NCBI RefSeq assembly: GCF_008692845.1
Contig: NZ_VXJW01000007.1
Location: forward strand, 221,235 to 285,234
Length of the DNA: 64,000 nt
Reading direction: 5' to 3'
Source: Salmonella enterica subsp. arizonae
GTDB lineage: Bacteria; Pseudomonadota; Gammaproteobacteria; Enterobacterales; Enterobacteriaceae
The position numbers and the translations under genes were made by a program. This document shows, in pieces, positions 39,391-47,778 of the stretch. Below the pieces are notes generated by a model. The model was not told where the DNA came from and made no database searches. It worked only from the letters and a program-made list of their open reading frames with translations. How positions within the stretch are numbered: position 1 is the first letter of the stretch; each line of letters starts with the position of its first letter.

Positions 39391-41430
39391 TTAAAATATT
39401 TTTAACTCCCATAATAAATCTCGAAAATCAGGATTTTCTTTTATTGATTTAATATCTTGATTAATTAATTTCATTATTTCTTTTTCTGACTTTAGATTGT
39501 CAAACATTACGTTTTCATAATTGTTATTAAGACATAGTTTCAATATTGAGAGCCGGAGTCTAAAACACTTATCCCATGATTTCCACTCATGGAATCGGGG
39601 GAGTGATTTATTTAGTATCGCCCATGCTTTATGGTTGTAATCACTATCTTTCATAAAGTATGAGTGTAATGATATGAAAATTAATACTATTTCCTTTGAA
39701 CTATTTCTATCATTTTGCGATATTAGCTTACTATAAATATAAGATAAAAGAACAATAGTGTTATTTGTAAGAGGCATATGGTGATTATGTCTGAAAAAAT
39801 TTAGCCAATGGCTAATTGCTATATTGTTAATAGAAGGTTGCTCATAATCTATCTTGTCAAATATATATGCTATTGTTTCTATATTATTTACTGATAATGA
39901 TGTGTAAGTTACAAAGTCTTGCTCTATAACTGAAAGTGCAAGGGATTCCCAACTTGATATATCAAATGTAAATCTTGAGGTAAGATAATCTATATATGCA
40001 GCAACAAGTTGTTTAGGATATTTTTGATAAAAGAATTCTGCTATATCAAGATCATTAGTGGGCAGTAAATATTTAACTAAGCGTGAAATTATATCAATGT
40101 TGTTACGAATGCTCTCAACTGAACATATCTGAATGATATGTCTTGCTGATAAGTGTTTTATCAGAGGGTCGCATATAATGTCAGGATTACGACTCAATAA
40201 ATGAAGTGCTGCGCCTTCATTTTTATGTAATAGATAAATGATATCCTTAGCATCTAATTTTTTAGCGGATATGTCAAAAATTAATTTCTCATAAATATTG
40301 TTCACACTGCATAACAAAAGGATCGATAATAGAATCGATGAATCAACATTAGCAACTACAAGACTATTTTTTATTTTTTCCAAATATTTTTCTGAAATTA
40401 TTGGTAGCAGATCGATTTTGTTATTGTTTTTAATGTAAAATGTAACCAGTTCGAATAATTGATTCGGGTTTTCTTTATGAATTAATGATTTTAAAATATA
40501 ATCATTTATTAAAGGTATTGATTCATTTGGTGTACTAAAATTATCTGTTATTAAATGTAATATATTGTATATGGAACCATTTTTAGAAAAATAATCTTTA
40601 GTACAAGTATTATAAATATCTATCAGGTATTTTAGTTTTCTCCTTCCTCCGTTTATATATTTTCCGTAATTCCAAAGATAATTTCTTAATTCAGATGGCT
40701 GTTCTTTCATCATGTCTTGTGAAAGGGTTGAAATCCATTTGGACTTATTTTTTTGGCTGTTTAATTTCCCCTCATTAAGTTGCCCCTCAGTTAAGTGGAA
40801 AATTATGTCATTTTTGTCGGTAATTTTTAAAGTCTGTCGGTCTACAACTCCAGTGAATGTGAATGAAAATGAACGACGTAATTTAGGCCACTGATGAGAC
40901 CAAAAAGCAAATATTTCATTCTCAATATTAGCTAGTGTTGGAGTATCAATTATATTATTTCGAGTGTTTTTATCATATACGCATTCAATTATATCAGAGA
41001 CTTTACCCTGAGATATTTTATAATTATCTTGAATATCATGATAAAATGGAGTGATTTTTTCACTATATTTCGATAGGTTACCTGCAGGTTTGTTAAAATA
41101 TTTATTGAGTGTGGCTAAGTTATTAATACTGGAAAATAATTCAAAAGGTATAAACAAAACATGACTCCAAACACAACCTGGCCTTTTCATTTCGTATGCA
41201 GGCCAAGTCCGTATTAGTGCATATTTTTTTATTGTAGGAATTGGTAATCCAGAAATATAACCATCATTATCTAGGTTCATAATTCCAGGGGCCATGTCAG
41301 ATATTGGTAATAGAAGTGAAATAATTTTTTCGGGAATGTTAAATGAACATGATAATAACCTATGTCCATCACTGTAACCAAAAATACATTGATCTATTAA
41401 TAGCTCTTTATTTTCTGCTGAATTAATCAT
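39391..41430 (-). CDS. GAP1-like protein (GTPase-associated protein 1) of a double-GTPase conflict system
   Basis: A 679-residue cytoplasmic protein, last gene of the five-gene AT-rich operon. The N-terminal 150 residues have QCIFGYSDGHRLLSCSFNIP, RTWPAYEMKRPGCVWSHVLF and neighbouring conserved positions, which I recognise as the GAP1-N1 domain found with paired GTPases in predicted bacterial conflict systems. The remaining 500 residues are helical, repeat-like and rich in Asn, Ile and Lys, without a known catalytic motif. It overlaps the preceding GTPase gene by 8 bases. The role (scaffold, sensor or effector) is unknown. Confidence 0.7.
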   Translation of the reverse strand: MINSAENKELLIDQCIFGYSDGHRLLSCSFNIPEKIISLLLPISDMAPGIMNLDNDGYISGLPIPTIKKYALIRTWPAYEMKRPGCVWSHVLFIPFELFSSINNLATLNKYFNKPAGNLSKYSEKITPFYHDIQDNYKISQGKVSDIIECVYDKNTRNNIIDTPTLANIENEIFAFWSHQWPKLRRSFSFTFTGVVDRQTLKITDKNDIIFHLTEGQLNEGKLNSQKNKSKWISTLSQDMMKEQPSELRNYLWNYGKYINGGRRKLKYLIDIYNTCTKDYFSKNGSIYNILHLITDNFSTPNESIPLINDYILKSLIHKENPNQLFELVTFYIKNNNKIDLLPIISEKYLEKIKNSLVVANVDSSILLSILLLCSVNNIYEKLIFDISAKKLDAKDIIYLLHKNEGAALHLLSRNPDIICDPLIKHLSARHIIQICSVESIRNNIDIISRLVKYLLPTNDLDIAEFFYQKYPKQLVAAYIDYLTSRFTFDISSWESLALSVIEQDFVTYTSLSVNNIETIAYIFDKIDYEQPSINNIAISHWLNFFRHNHHMPLTNNTIVLLSYIYSKLISQNDRNSSKEIVLIFISLHSYFMKDSDYNHKAWAILNKSLPRFHEWKSWDKCFRLRLSILKLCLNNNYENVMFDNLKSEKEIMKLINQDIKSIKENPDFRDLLWELKIF

Positions 41431-42271
41431 TAGACCCTAACCATACTAAAGGAGCAGTAATATCATGATGGGAGACATTATCACAAGCACATATTATTCT
41501 TTCGCTGGCAAAGGGTAAGTCGAGGATGTTTTCTCGTTCTTCTTGTAATGAGAGATCGCAGCCTTGTGCCGAAATGCCATAATATTTTGGGTAGTAAAGA
41601 GAAGGATTAGTGAAAAGATGTTGATATAGCATTGGCATTTCATTTTGTAACCAATACTCTGGTTGTATCTCACGTGGTTGAACTATGTCCCAAGCAGATA
41701 TGATTATAGCAATTTTTCTTCTATTATTATTGAATGGACGAGACGTTAGTATTTGTAAAAGTTCAATGATTTTAACTTGCAAAGGGATATTTCTGTGCGT
41801 CCATGTAGATATTTTGGATTCTTTATTTTGTAATGTATCTCTTAACTCATCAGATACATCATGAAATGAAACATCGTCACATATCTTATTTGCGTTAATG
41901 AAAAGAAGAATTCCATCTGAACTTTTATAACTCTCAATATAATCATCCGTAATTAATCTTGTCTTTATTTGCTCTTCAAACATTTCGCCAGATAAATCAG
42001 CTAATTTTATTCTTATCTCTTCCCCTGTTACAGAGTTCTCAAGATTTAAAACTACCTCTTTACCGGATGTAATAGTTGTTCTTACAACTTCTTTGCCTTG
42101 GCTCCAACACTCTACAATATTATTTAAATGAGTGTGATCGAGGTTAAATTTACCTAATTTTAATGTACATGGTATTTCATTCGATTCAATAAAATGCCAT
42201 AAAGCTGCAAGAAATGTTGTTTTACCGGATGCTGGAAATCCTAAAACAGATATATTAATATCGTTCATCAC
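41423..42271 (-). CDS. P-loop GTPase 2 of the double-GTPase system
   Basis: A 282-residue small GTPase-like protein starting MMNDINISVLGFPASGKTTF. Walker A (G1) is GFPASGKT at residues 11-18, G3 is DLSGE (D92-G95), and a G4-like motif SAWD is at residues 192-195. The unusual G3 and G4 motifs fit the DO-GTPase2 group rather than Ras or translation GTPases. Its ATG overlaps the upstream GTPase stop (ATGA), and its end overlaps the GAP1-like gene. Co-translation suggests a complex of the two GTPases with GAP1. Confidence 0.75.
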   Translation of the reverse strand: MMNDINISVLGFPASGKTTFLAALWHFIESNEIPCTLKLGKFNLDHTHLNNIVECWSQGKEVVRTTITSGKEVVLNLENSVTGEEIRIKLADLSGEMFEEQIKTRLITDDYIESYKSSDGILLFINANKICDDVSFHDVSDELRDTLQNKESKISTWTHRNIPLQVKIIELLQILTSRPFNNNRRKIAIIISAWDIVQPREIQPEYWLQNEMPMLYQHLFTNPSLYYPKYYGISAQGCDLSLQEERENILDLPFASERIICACDNVSHHDITAPLVWLGSND

Positions 42272-43347
42272 ACCCCCTCAATTTGTAGTTTATATATAAA
42301 ATTATCTATTTCCCTTGATGTCTGTATTGAGTTATCGAGAATAGTATTATACTTTGTGTATATGTTATCTTCAGGCCATTCTGTAATTAGCTTATCTAAA
42401 CCATAAGCCAACGGCATTTGGCCTGAAGGATCTCTTGATGATATATAATAAAATTCTAGAGTTATGTTCTTTGCAGTAAACTCAGTACTAAGTCTTTCTT
42501 TATATTTAGATAGGTAATCGAGAATATCATCCTTGTTAGGATGGGTATTAATTATATCAAATTTAGTTATCAATATCTTAATGTTATTAGATGTATTAAC
42601 AGGGATGTTGTCAGATATTAGTCTGATATTCTGTCGTACTACATTGGACGCAGATGTTCTATTTTCTTTGTTGGTTATTTTTTCGCCATCCATAAGTATA
42701 AATATTTTATCTGCTATATATAATTCGTGGAGATCGCTGGCAAGAGAAGGCAAATTTCTAGATTGCTTATATTTTTCGCCAGCTCTGTCTGATAGAAGTA
42801 TATCTATACTGTTTGACAAATCATTTCTATGTTTTAAAACAAGATGGAAATATCTTAACCCATCTGATATAGATGTTCTAGGCGTTGATGGTGTGTTTTG
42901 TCCTGAAGATAATCTAGAGTAAAAAGATCTTTTGTCAAAGCCAAGTAATGTTTTACTAGAAGAAAATAGAAAATCGCCCAATGTTCCTCGTTGGAATAAT
43001 TCATATAAAGCTTGTATGAATGTTGACTTCCCACTTCCACTATCACCCATTAACGCAATTATTTTTGCAGGTCGTTCTCTTAAAATATCGCTTGCTTCAG
43101 TTTCTGTTAACGGGTCTCCACTATAAACTTTTATATTAATATCAATACTTGTGTTAGCTATTCCATCATGTGTATTAGACTCATCAGAACCTTCTTCTCG
43201 GTCATCGTCATAATCTATGTCAATATCTATATTTGTATTATTTTCATTATTATAATTTGGACATGCTTCTTTTGATGGATGATTTTCGGCACAACTACCA
43301 GTAGTACTTATCTGGCAATCAGGATTAAAGCAATTTGAGTCGCTCAT
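42268..43347 (-). CDS. P-loop GTPase 1 of the double-GTPase system, with N-terminal Cys cluster
   Basis: A 359-residue protein. Cys at positions 6, 11, 19 and 29 form a likely zinc site, followed by an acidic, Asn/Asp-rich linker to about residue 60. The GTPase core has Walker A GDSGSGKST (residues 101-109), G3 DRAGE (187-191) and G4 TKFD (261-264). This matches the DO-GTPase1 idea of a second, divergent GTPase paired with the next gene. It starts 11 bases after the helical-protein gene and overlaps the next gene by 4 bases. Confidence 0.75.
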   Translation of the reverse strand: MSDSNCFNPDCQISTTGSCAENHPSKEACPNYNNENNTNIDIDIDYDDDREEGSDESNTHDGIANTSIDINIKVYSGDPLTETEASDILRERPAKIIALMGDSGSGKSTFIQALYELFQRGTLGDFLFSSSKTLLGFDKRSFYSRLSSGQNTPSTPRTSISDGLRYFHLVLKHRNDLSNSIDILLSDRAGEKYKQSRNLPSLASDLHELYIADKIFILMDGEKITNKENRTSASNVVRQNIRLISDNIPVNTSNNIKILITKFDIINTHPNKDDILDYLSKYKERLSTEFTAKNITLEFYYISSRDPSGQMPLAYGLDKLITEWPEDNIYTKYNTILDNSIQTSREIDNFIYKLQIEGV

Positions 43348-43358
43348 TTATTTATCCA

Positions 43359-44444
43359 TTATTTGAAACATTTTAGCAAAAGGCTTTCTCTATATAATTG
43401 GGTCGACAAGTCAATAGGCGATAACTCAATGTCATCAGATAAACCTGTTGCTGTTCTGAATGCTTTACACCATGCAAGTTCATTACCGATCTCGTAGTAT
43501 TTTTTTAATGCTGTGTATACAGGGAACATGAAATTGTACTGTTCAATCACCGGATCTATAGCAAATCTTTCAAATAATAAGGTTGGTATATTTTCAATAT
43601 ACTCATTAAATTTGAATTTTGCTTTTCTTGATTTTTTTGAAACATTCAAAACTTTATATAATAATTGTGAGGAAGATGCAGGTCCAAGAGATGATATTGT
43701 TAGTTCAGATAACTCTAGCGCAGTTGTTATTGCCGCTATAGGTTTTTCTACAGAACTATAATGTTCATTCATTAAGTTTGAATACTCGCCAACTAACCAC
43801 CACAAAATATTAGATTCTTCTTGTAAAAATTCTATTTTTTGATTCATCCTTACTATATTTGAGTGAAAATTTTTGCTCAACTCAGTAATAAATGAATCTT
43901 TTTCGCTGCTAATGCTTACTAAAATATTAGGAATGTTTTCCGCATCAGTAAGATCATCTTCGCTAAGTTTCTCTGAAACACTATTTTCAATAGGATATTT
44001 ATTGGGTTCACATATAGTTAAGTCTTGAGCTTTATTCTTATATATATGATTTAATAGTGTACTCTTCGATATCTCTATAAGTTCAGGGAATAATAGTGGG
44101 CTTCGTGTGCCAGCAAATGAGCTTGTTAGTACGGATAATGCAATATCGCTATCCGTTTGCATAATGTTATTAATTAAATAAGTTGATAGAATAGCTAACT
44201 CACGGGTGCTGTCAACCATAGAAAATGAGGAGTCGTATTCTGTGAATGCTTCTTTGAACCATATATACTCGTTGTCATTGTCGATATTATAGTATAATTG
44301 AATAAGATCAAATAATTCGGCCCCAGTATTATTATCGATTATATGTTTAATTGCTGATAATTTTACCTCAATCTCCTTAGGTGTAATGCTAATTTTAGAC
44401 AATTTATATAAATCTGGAAGCGAGTAGTTCAATTTATTCACCAT
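43359..44444 (-). CDS. All-helical partner protein (GASH-like) of the double-GTPase system
   Basis: A 361-residue protein without enzymatic motifs, rich in predicted helices. LPDLYKLSKISITPKEIEVK at the start, ELAILSTYLINNIM, and SVLTSSFAGTRSPLLFPEL recall the GTPase-associated helical (GASH) domain. It overlaps the metallophosphoesterase gene by 11 bases and precedes GTPase 1 by 11 bases. Likely an adaptor joining the GTPases to the phosphoesterase. The domain name is a moderate-confidence recall; the helical nature and the coupling are seen directly. Confidence 0.6.
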   Translation of the reverse strand: MVNKLNYSLPDLYKLSKISITPKEIEVKLSAIKHIIDNNTGAELFDLIQLYYNIDNDNEYIWFKEAFTEYDSSFSMVDSTRELAILSTYLINNIMQTDSDIALSVLTSSFAGTRSPLLFPELIEISKSTLLNHIYKNKAQDLTICEPNKYPIENSVSEKLSEDDLTDAENIPNILVSISSEKDSFITELSKNFHSNIVRMNQKIEFLQEESNILWWLVGEYSNLMNEHYSSVEKPIAAITTALELSELTISSLGPASSSQLLYKVLNVSKKSRKAKFKFNEYIENIPTLLFERFAIDPVIEQYNFMFPVYTALKKYYEIGNELAWCKAFRTATGLSDDIELSPIDLSTQLYRESLLLKCFK

Positions 44445-45735
44445 TCTCTAATTTAAATTTAGAAACTAAAACGTTAAATTCATTTAATAAGTTATTACTT
44501 GCAACCCTATTAATAATAAGATTTGCTCGTTCTAAATCAGATATATGATTGTCATTCTCTTCAACGAGTGATAGAAGTCCTGCAATTCTGTGTCTTTGAG
44601 ATGTTGGTAACTCAAAAAAATCCTTGATAGCGTAATTTGTTTCTTGCTTCTCATTGTCACACGTATCTAGTATAGTCTCGGTAATTAAGTTTCTTTGGTG
44701 CGGCGATGAAGTAGCTACAGTGCTGTAGGGGGCTATCCAGGTAAGGTTTTCTTGACAAGGTAGATCAAAGGAATGTTTAAAAGTATCGTTTCCTTGTCGA
44801 TCCTGTTTTGCTCTAAATCGCCCTGGATTTTTTTGCCATTCTCTAATGTGGAATTGTGCAAATAACTTTTCCCCATTCTCATCACTAGAAACATCTAATT
44901 CAATGAGATTATATCCTGGTTCATAATCTCCTTCCTGTTTATCGGGCATTACAGCACTCGCACTAATTTCAACATAATCAGTACCCAAGAAAATCCTGTT
45001 AGTATGTTCATGTCCAAAAATGTGAATGATAGCTGTATCATTTAAATGACGTCTTAGATTTTCACTATTTTTAATCCAACTATATGGATGATGACATACT
45101 ACAATATTTATCGCGCTTGAGTTGGATATTATTTGATTATATGATGGATCAACAAAAATTTCGTTTTTCTTGTCATGTTTACTAGAAATAAATGCTGAAT
45201 TTAGCCCCCAAAGTGTCACTGTTCTATTATCGCTTAATACCACATCCCTTTTTGTTGTGGTATTGTTAGGTGGGACTAATTTACATGAGAAATCACCGGC
45301 AAAGTTATTATATGCACTTAGGCCTGAATATAAAACGGTAGCACAATTTTGATCTTCTAAAAGTCCTTTTATCTTTATGTCTATCTCAGAAAGAGGTGTG
45401 TTTTTAATATCTTTATGGAGAGCCTGAACAATTGGACTGCTAGTTATATCTCTATTGACATCGTGATTCCCTGGGATTATGAACAATAATGATAAAGGGA
45501 CACCACAGGCTGAACATAGTTGGTTTAACCAACTTTTTGCAAAATCATATTCCGCAGGATCTGCTGCATATGCAATATCGCCAGATATTATTATTACGTC
45601 CGGTTTTTTCCCAAGCTTTCGACACATTGCTGAGGCATCTGATACTAGTTGCTGTCTCAGTTGCTGGTTGACATCCATTGGACTGTTGTAGTCCGACTTT
45701 TTGAAGTGTATATCAGATAAGTGCAGTAAAAGCAT
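44434..45735 (-). CDS. Calcineurin-like metallophosphoesterase, first gene of the double-GTPase operon
   Basis: A 433-residue protein with the complete phosphoesterase set: D8-x-H10 (LSDIHF), SGDIAY (D53), PGNHD (N90-D92), VVCHHPYSW (H215/H216) and GHEH (residues 241-244). A 150-residue C-terminal extension follows. No signal peptide, so it acts in the cytoplasm, possibly on nucleic acid or a nucleotide signal. As the only obvious hydrolytic enzyme in the operon it is the best candidate effector. AGAGAGGAAGT precedes the ATG. The operon is by eye near one-third G+C, far below its neighbours. Confidence 0.8.
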   Translation of the reverse strand: MLLLHLSDIHFKKSDYNSPMDVNQQLRQQLVSDASAMCRKLGKKPDVIIISGDIAYAADPAEYDFAKSWLNQLCSACGVPLSLLFIIPGNHDVNRDITSSPIVQALHKDIKNTPLSEIDIKIKGLLEDQNCATVLYSGLSAYNNFAGDFSCKLVPPNNTTTKRDVVLSDNRTVTLWGLNSAFISSKHDKKNEIFVDPSYNQIISNSSAINIVVCHHPYSWIKNSENLRRHLNDTAIIHIFGHEHTNRIFLGTDYVEISASAVMPDKQEGDYEPGYNLIELDVSSDENGEKLFAQFHIREWQKNPGRFRAKQDRQGNDTFKHSFDLPCQENLTWIAPYSTVATSSPHQRNLITETILDTCDNEKQETNYAIKDFFELPTSQRHRIAGLLSLVEENDNHISDLERANLIINRVASNNLLNEFNVLVSKFKLENGE

Positions 45736-46042
45736 ACTTCCTCTCTGCCATGAAAATTTCCCACGCTACCGCCCTGAGGTTTACGGCCATCCTCAGACCA
45801 TTTTAAGGGATTATGAACAACACTCAGTAGATGTTCAACGATGTTAATCCATATAGATCACAAACTTAGTTAATCATCTGAACGCAGGTCACCATTGTGA
45901 TTGGCTATAAAGAAAAAATCCTTAGATAAACATGTATGACGGGCATTTTGAGGGGGGATCTAATGGCGCTGTATGTATTATGCTCGGTAAGGCGACAAAC
46001 TATTGCACTTTTTAATCGCGTTGCTTCAATAGAACCAGCTGA
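45736..46042. other. Intergenic region upstream of the double-GTPase operon
   Basis: About 300 bases with no convincing gene between the phosphoesterase start and the end of the TraG-N gene. GCCCTGAGGTTTACGGCCATCCTCAG may fold into a hairpin near 45770-45800. The base composition shifts from AT-rich to GC-rich here, marking a cargo boundary near 46020. Confidence 0.5.
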
Positions 46043-47524
46043 TCACTTCCCAATCATCCCCCCAGCCTTCCCCCCACTATCCTGCGCCACCTTAACCCCG
46101 CCCGCCAGCGCCCCATTCACCGCCACGCCAACTCTCACTCCAGCCCACGTCATCGCACCCAGCCAGAATGTCGGCAGCACCAGAAACATCGATCCCATCA
46201 CTAGATTAATAATCACATCATCCTGCGTATTCTGTATCCCGGCCAGATTCCAGCTACTGTGGGTATCGCTGTTGTAGAGCACATCCAGCAGCCAGCTATC
46301 GAGCCACCGCGCCAGTTCCCACCAGAAAGTAAGGAAGAACAGCGCAAACTGCACAAACGTCAGCGTCATCACTACTTTCACATCCCACGCCGAACAGAGT
46401 GTTACCAGCGGAATACAAATCACCAGCGCCATTTGCAGCAGCGCCTGCACCATGGGCAGCGCCTGACGCACGCTGTCGAACGCCGGGAACGCCGCTATGC
46501 TGCCGAGGATATTTCCGGCGCTGGATGCCAGCCTGGTGGCGGCATTGGCGACGGTGCCATCGACATTGCCGCCATAGCCGGGGTAAACGCGTCCGTTCTG
46601 TGATACCTGCATATTGCGTTCACTAACTAGCGAGCGCAGCACAGCCTCTTCATATACTGCCTGTGACTGACCGATCTTTTTAAACTCTGTCCAGATATCC
46701 GGGGCTGGGAGTTGTAGTAGCCGGGCTTTTAGCCCAACCGTATCGTCGGTCCACCACTGTTTACAGGTGGGGTAGCCGCCCGCGCCCGTATCGGCCAGCC
46801 CGGCGTCTCGTGATGCACTGTACGGCCAGGCGCTGTGTGGTGAATGCGCATGGTCGGTATCGTAGTAACCAGCCGTGTTGAGGAAGTACGACGACCCCAC
46901 CCAGGCCGTATCATCACTGGTGTCATCGTCCAGCTCTCCGGCGCGAAATTTCAGACGGGCGCGGGAAGGGGCATAACACTCCTCGACAAAATCCCGCAGT
47001 TCCTGAGCCAGCGCTGGATCCTTGATTCGGGTGTGCTGCACCTCAAAGCGGATCTGACGCAGGTCTGGCTGGCAGGGCAGGGTGGCAACCGTTGCGCTGG
47101 TAATGCCTTTGCTGATCACATGAATGAAGTACCACCAGACCGGGACGGCGGCGGTTTTGCCGCCCAGCGAGTTAATAATTGGCTGATAGCCGGTATCGGC
47201 GGGTTGCGGTACCGACATCCCGCACTGCTTCGAGCGCGTGGTGTCATATTTGATGGTATCGAGGTCGATGTTCAACATTGGCACGCAGGTGAACATAATC
47301 ACCAGCAGCGAGGTGTACATCAGGTGCTCGGTCCATACCAGGGACAGCGCGGCTTTGTTGCCTTCATCGGCCCCCTGACTTCTGGCCTGTAGCCACAGCG
47401 CCAGCAACTTAATCAGCAGCGGCAGGGCGAATAATCCGGTGGTGCTAATCGCATTCCACAGCCCATTATTGACCACCCAGCCGAGCAGCGTCAGAAAGTA
47501 TTCCAGATAGCTGTTGGTCGTCAC
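46043..47524 (-). CDS. Conjugative-transfer membrane protein with TraG N-terminal-like domain
   Basis: About 493 residues, with membrane helices near the N-terminus and again near residues 370-480, and a large loop between (CGMSVPQPADTGYQPIINSL). It ends in a Gly-rich tail (NGALAGGVKVAQDSGGKAGG). This is the TraG_N-type protein of SPI-7/PFGI-1-like ICEs, involved in mating-pair stabilisation. The start is a GTG at 47524 overlapping the previous stop and preceded by GGAGGTGTTCCG. It is the downstream end of the four-gene module. Confidence 0.8.
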   Translation of the reverse strand: MTTNSYLEYFLTLLGWVVNNGLWNAISTTGLFALPLLIKLLALWLQARSQGADEGNKAALSLVWTEHLMYTSLLVIMFTCVPMLNIDLDTIKYDTTRSKQCGMSVPQPADTGYQPIINSLGGKTAAVPVWWYFIHVISKGITSATVATLPCQPDLRQIRFEVQHTRIKDPALAQELRDFVEECYAPSRARLKFRAGELDDDTSDDTAWVGSSYFLNTAGYYDTDHAHSPHSAWPYSASRDAGLADTGAGGYPTCKQWWTDDTVGLKARLLQLPAPDIWTEFKKIGQSQAVYEEAVLRSLVSERNMQVSQNGRVYPGYGGNVDGTVANAATRLASSAGNILGSIAAFPAFDSVRQALPMVQALLQMALVICIPLVTLCSAWDVKVVMTLTFVQFALFFLTFWWELARWLDSWLLDVLYNSDTHSSWNLAGIQNTQDDVIINLVMGSMFLVLPTFWLGAMTWAGVRVGVAVNGALAGGVKVAQDSGGKAGGMIGK

Positions 47525-47778
47525 CGGAACACCTCCGGCACGATTTCGTTGAGCACAATCAGTGCGATAAACCACAGCGCAATGCGGCGGATGGACGGGC
47601 GATAAGGTGGAAAACGGTCATACAGACGCCAGCCCACAGCGCTAATCACGCCGTATAGCATCACGCGGCAGAGCAGCAGATCGCTGCGGTTAATCTGTGG
47701 CGTGTTACCCGATGCCAGATAAAACACCACCGCTGAATAAACCAGCAGCATGATGCTGGAGAGCATCAGCCGTTTCAT
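47521..47778 (-). CDS. Small ICE membrane protein, 85 residues
   Basis: An 85-residue protein with about three membrane helices (MKRLMLSSIMLLVYSAVVFY; VMLYGVISAVGWRL; IALWFIALIVLNEI). It overlaps both neighbours by 4 bases, so it is part of the transfer operon. I do not recognise a named family; a small membrane protein at this place is common in ICE-type transfer modules. Confidence 0.7.
   Translation of the reverse strand: MKRLMLSSIMLLVYSAVVFYLASGNTPQINRSDLLLCRVMLYGVISAVGWRLYDRFPPYRPSIRRIALWFIALIVLNEIVPEVFR

Noticed and set aside
46844..47392. 182-codon open frame antisense to the TraG-N gene
   Set aside because: It is a shadow of a GC-rich gene that has clear family features and couplings on the other strand.
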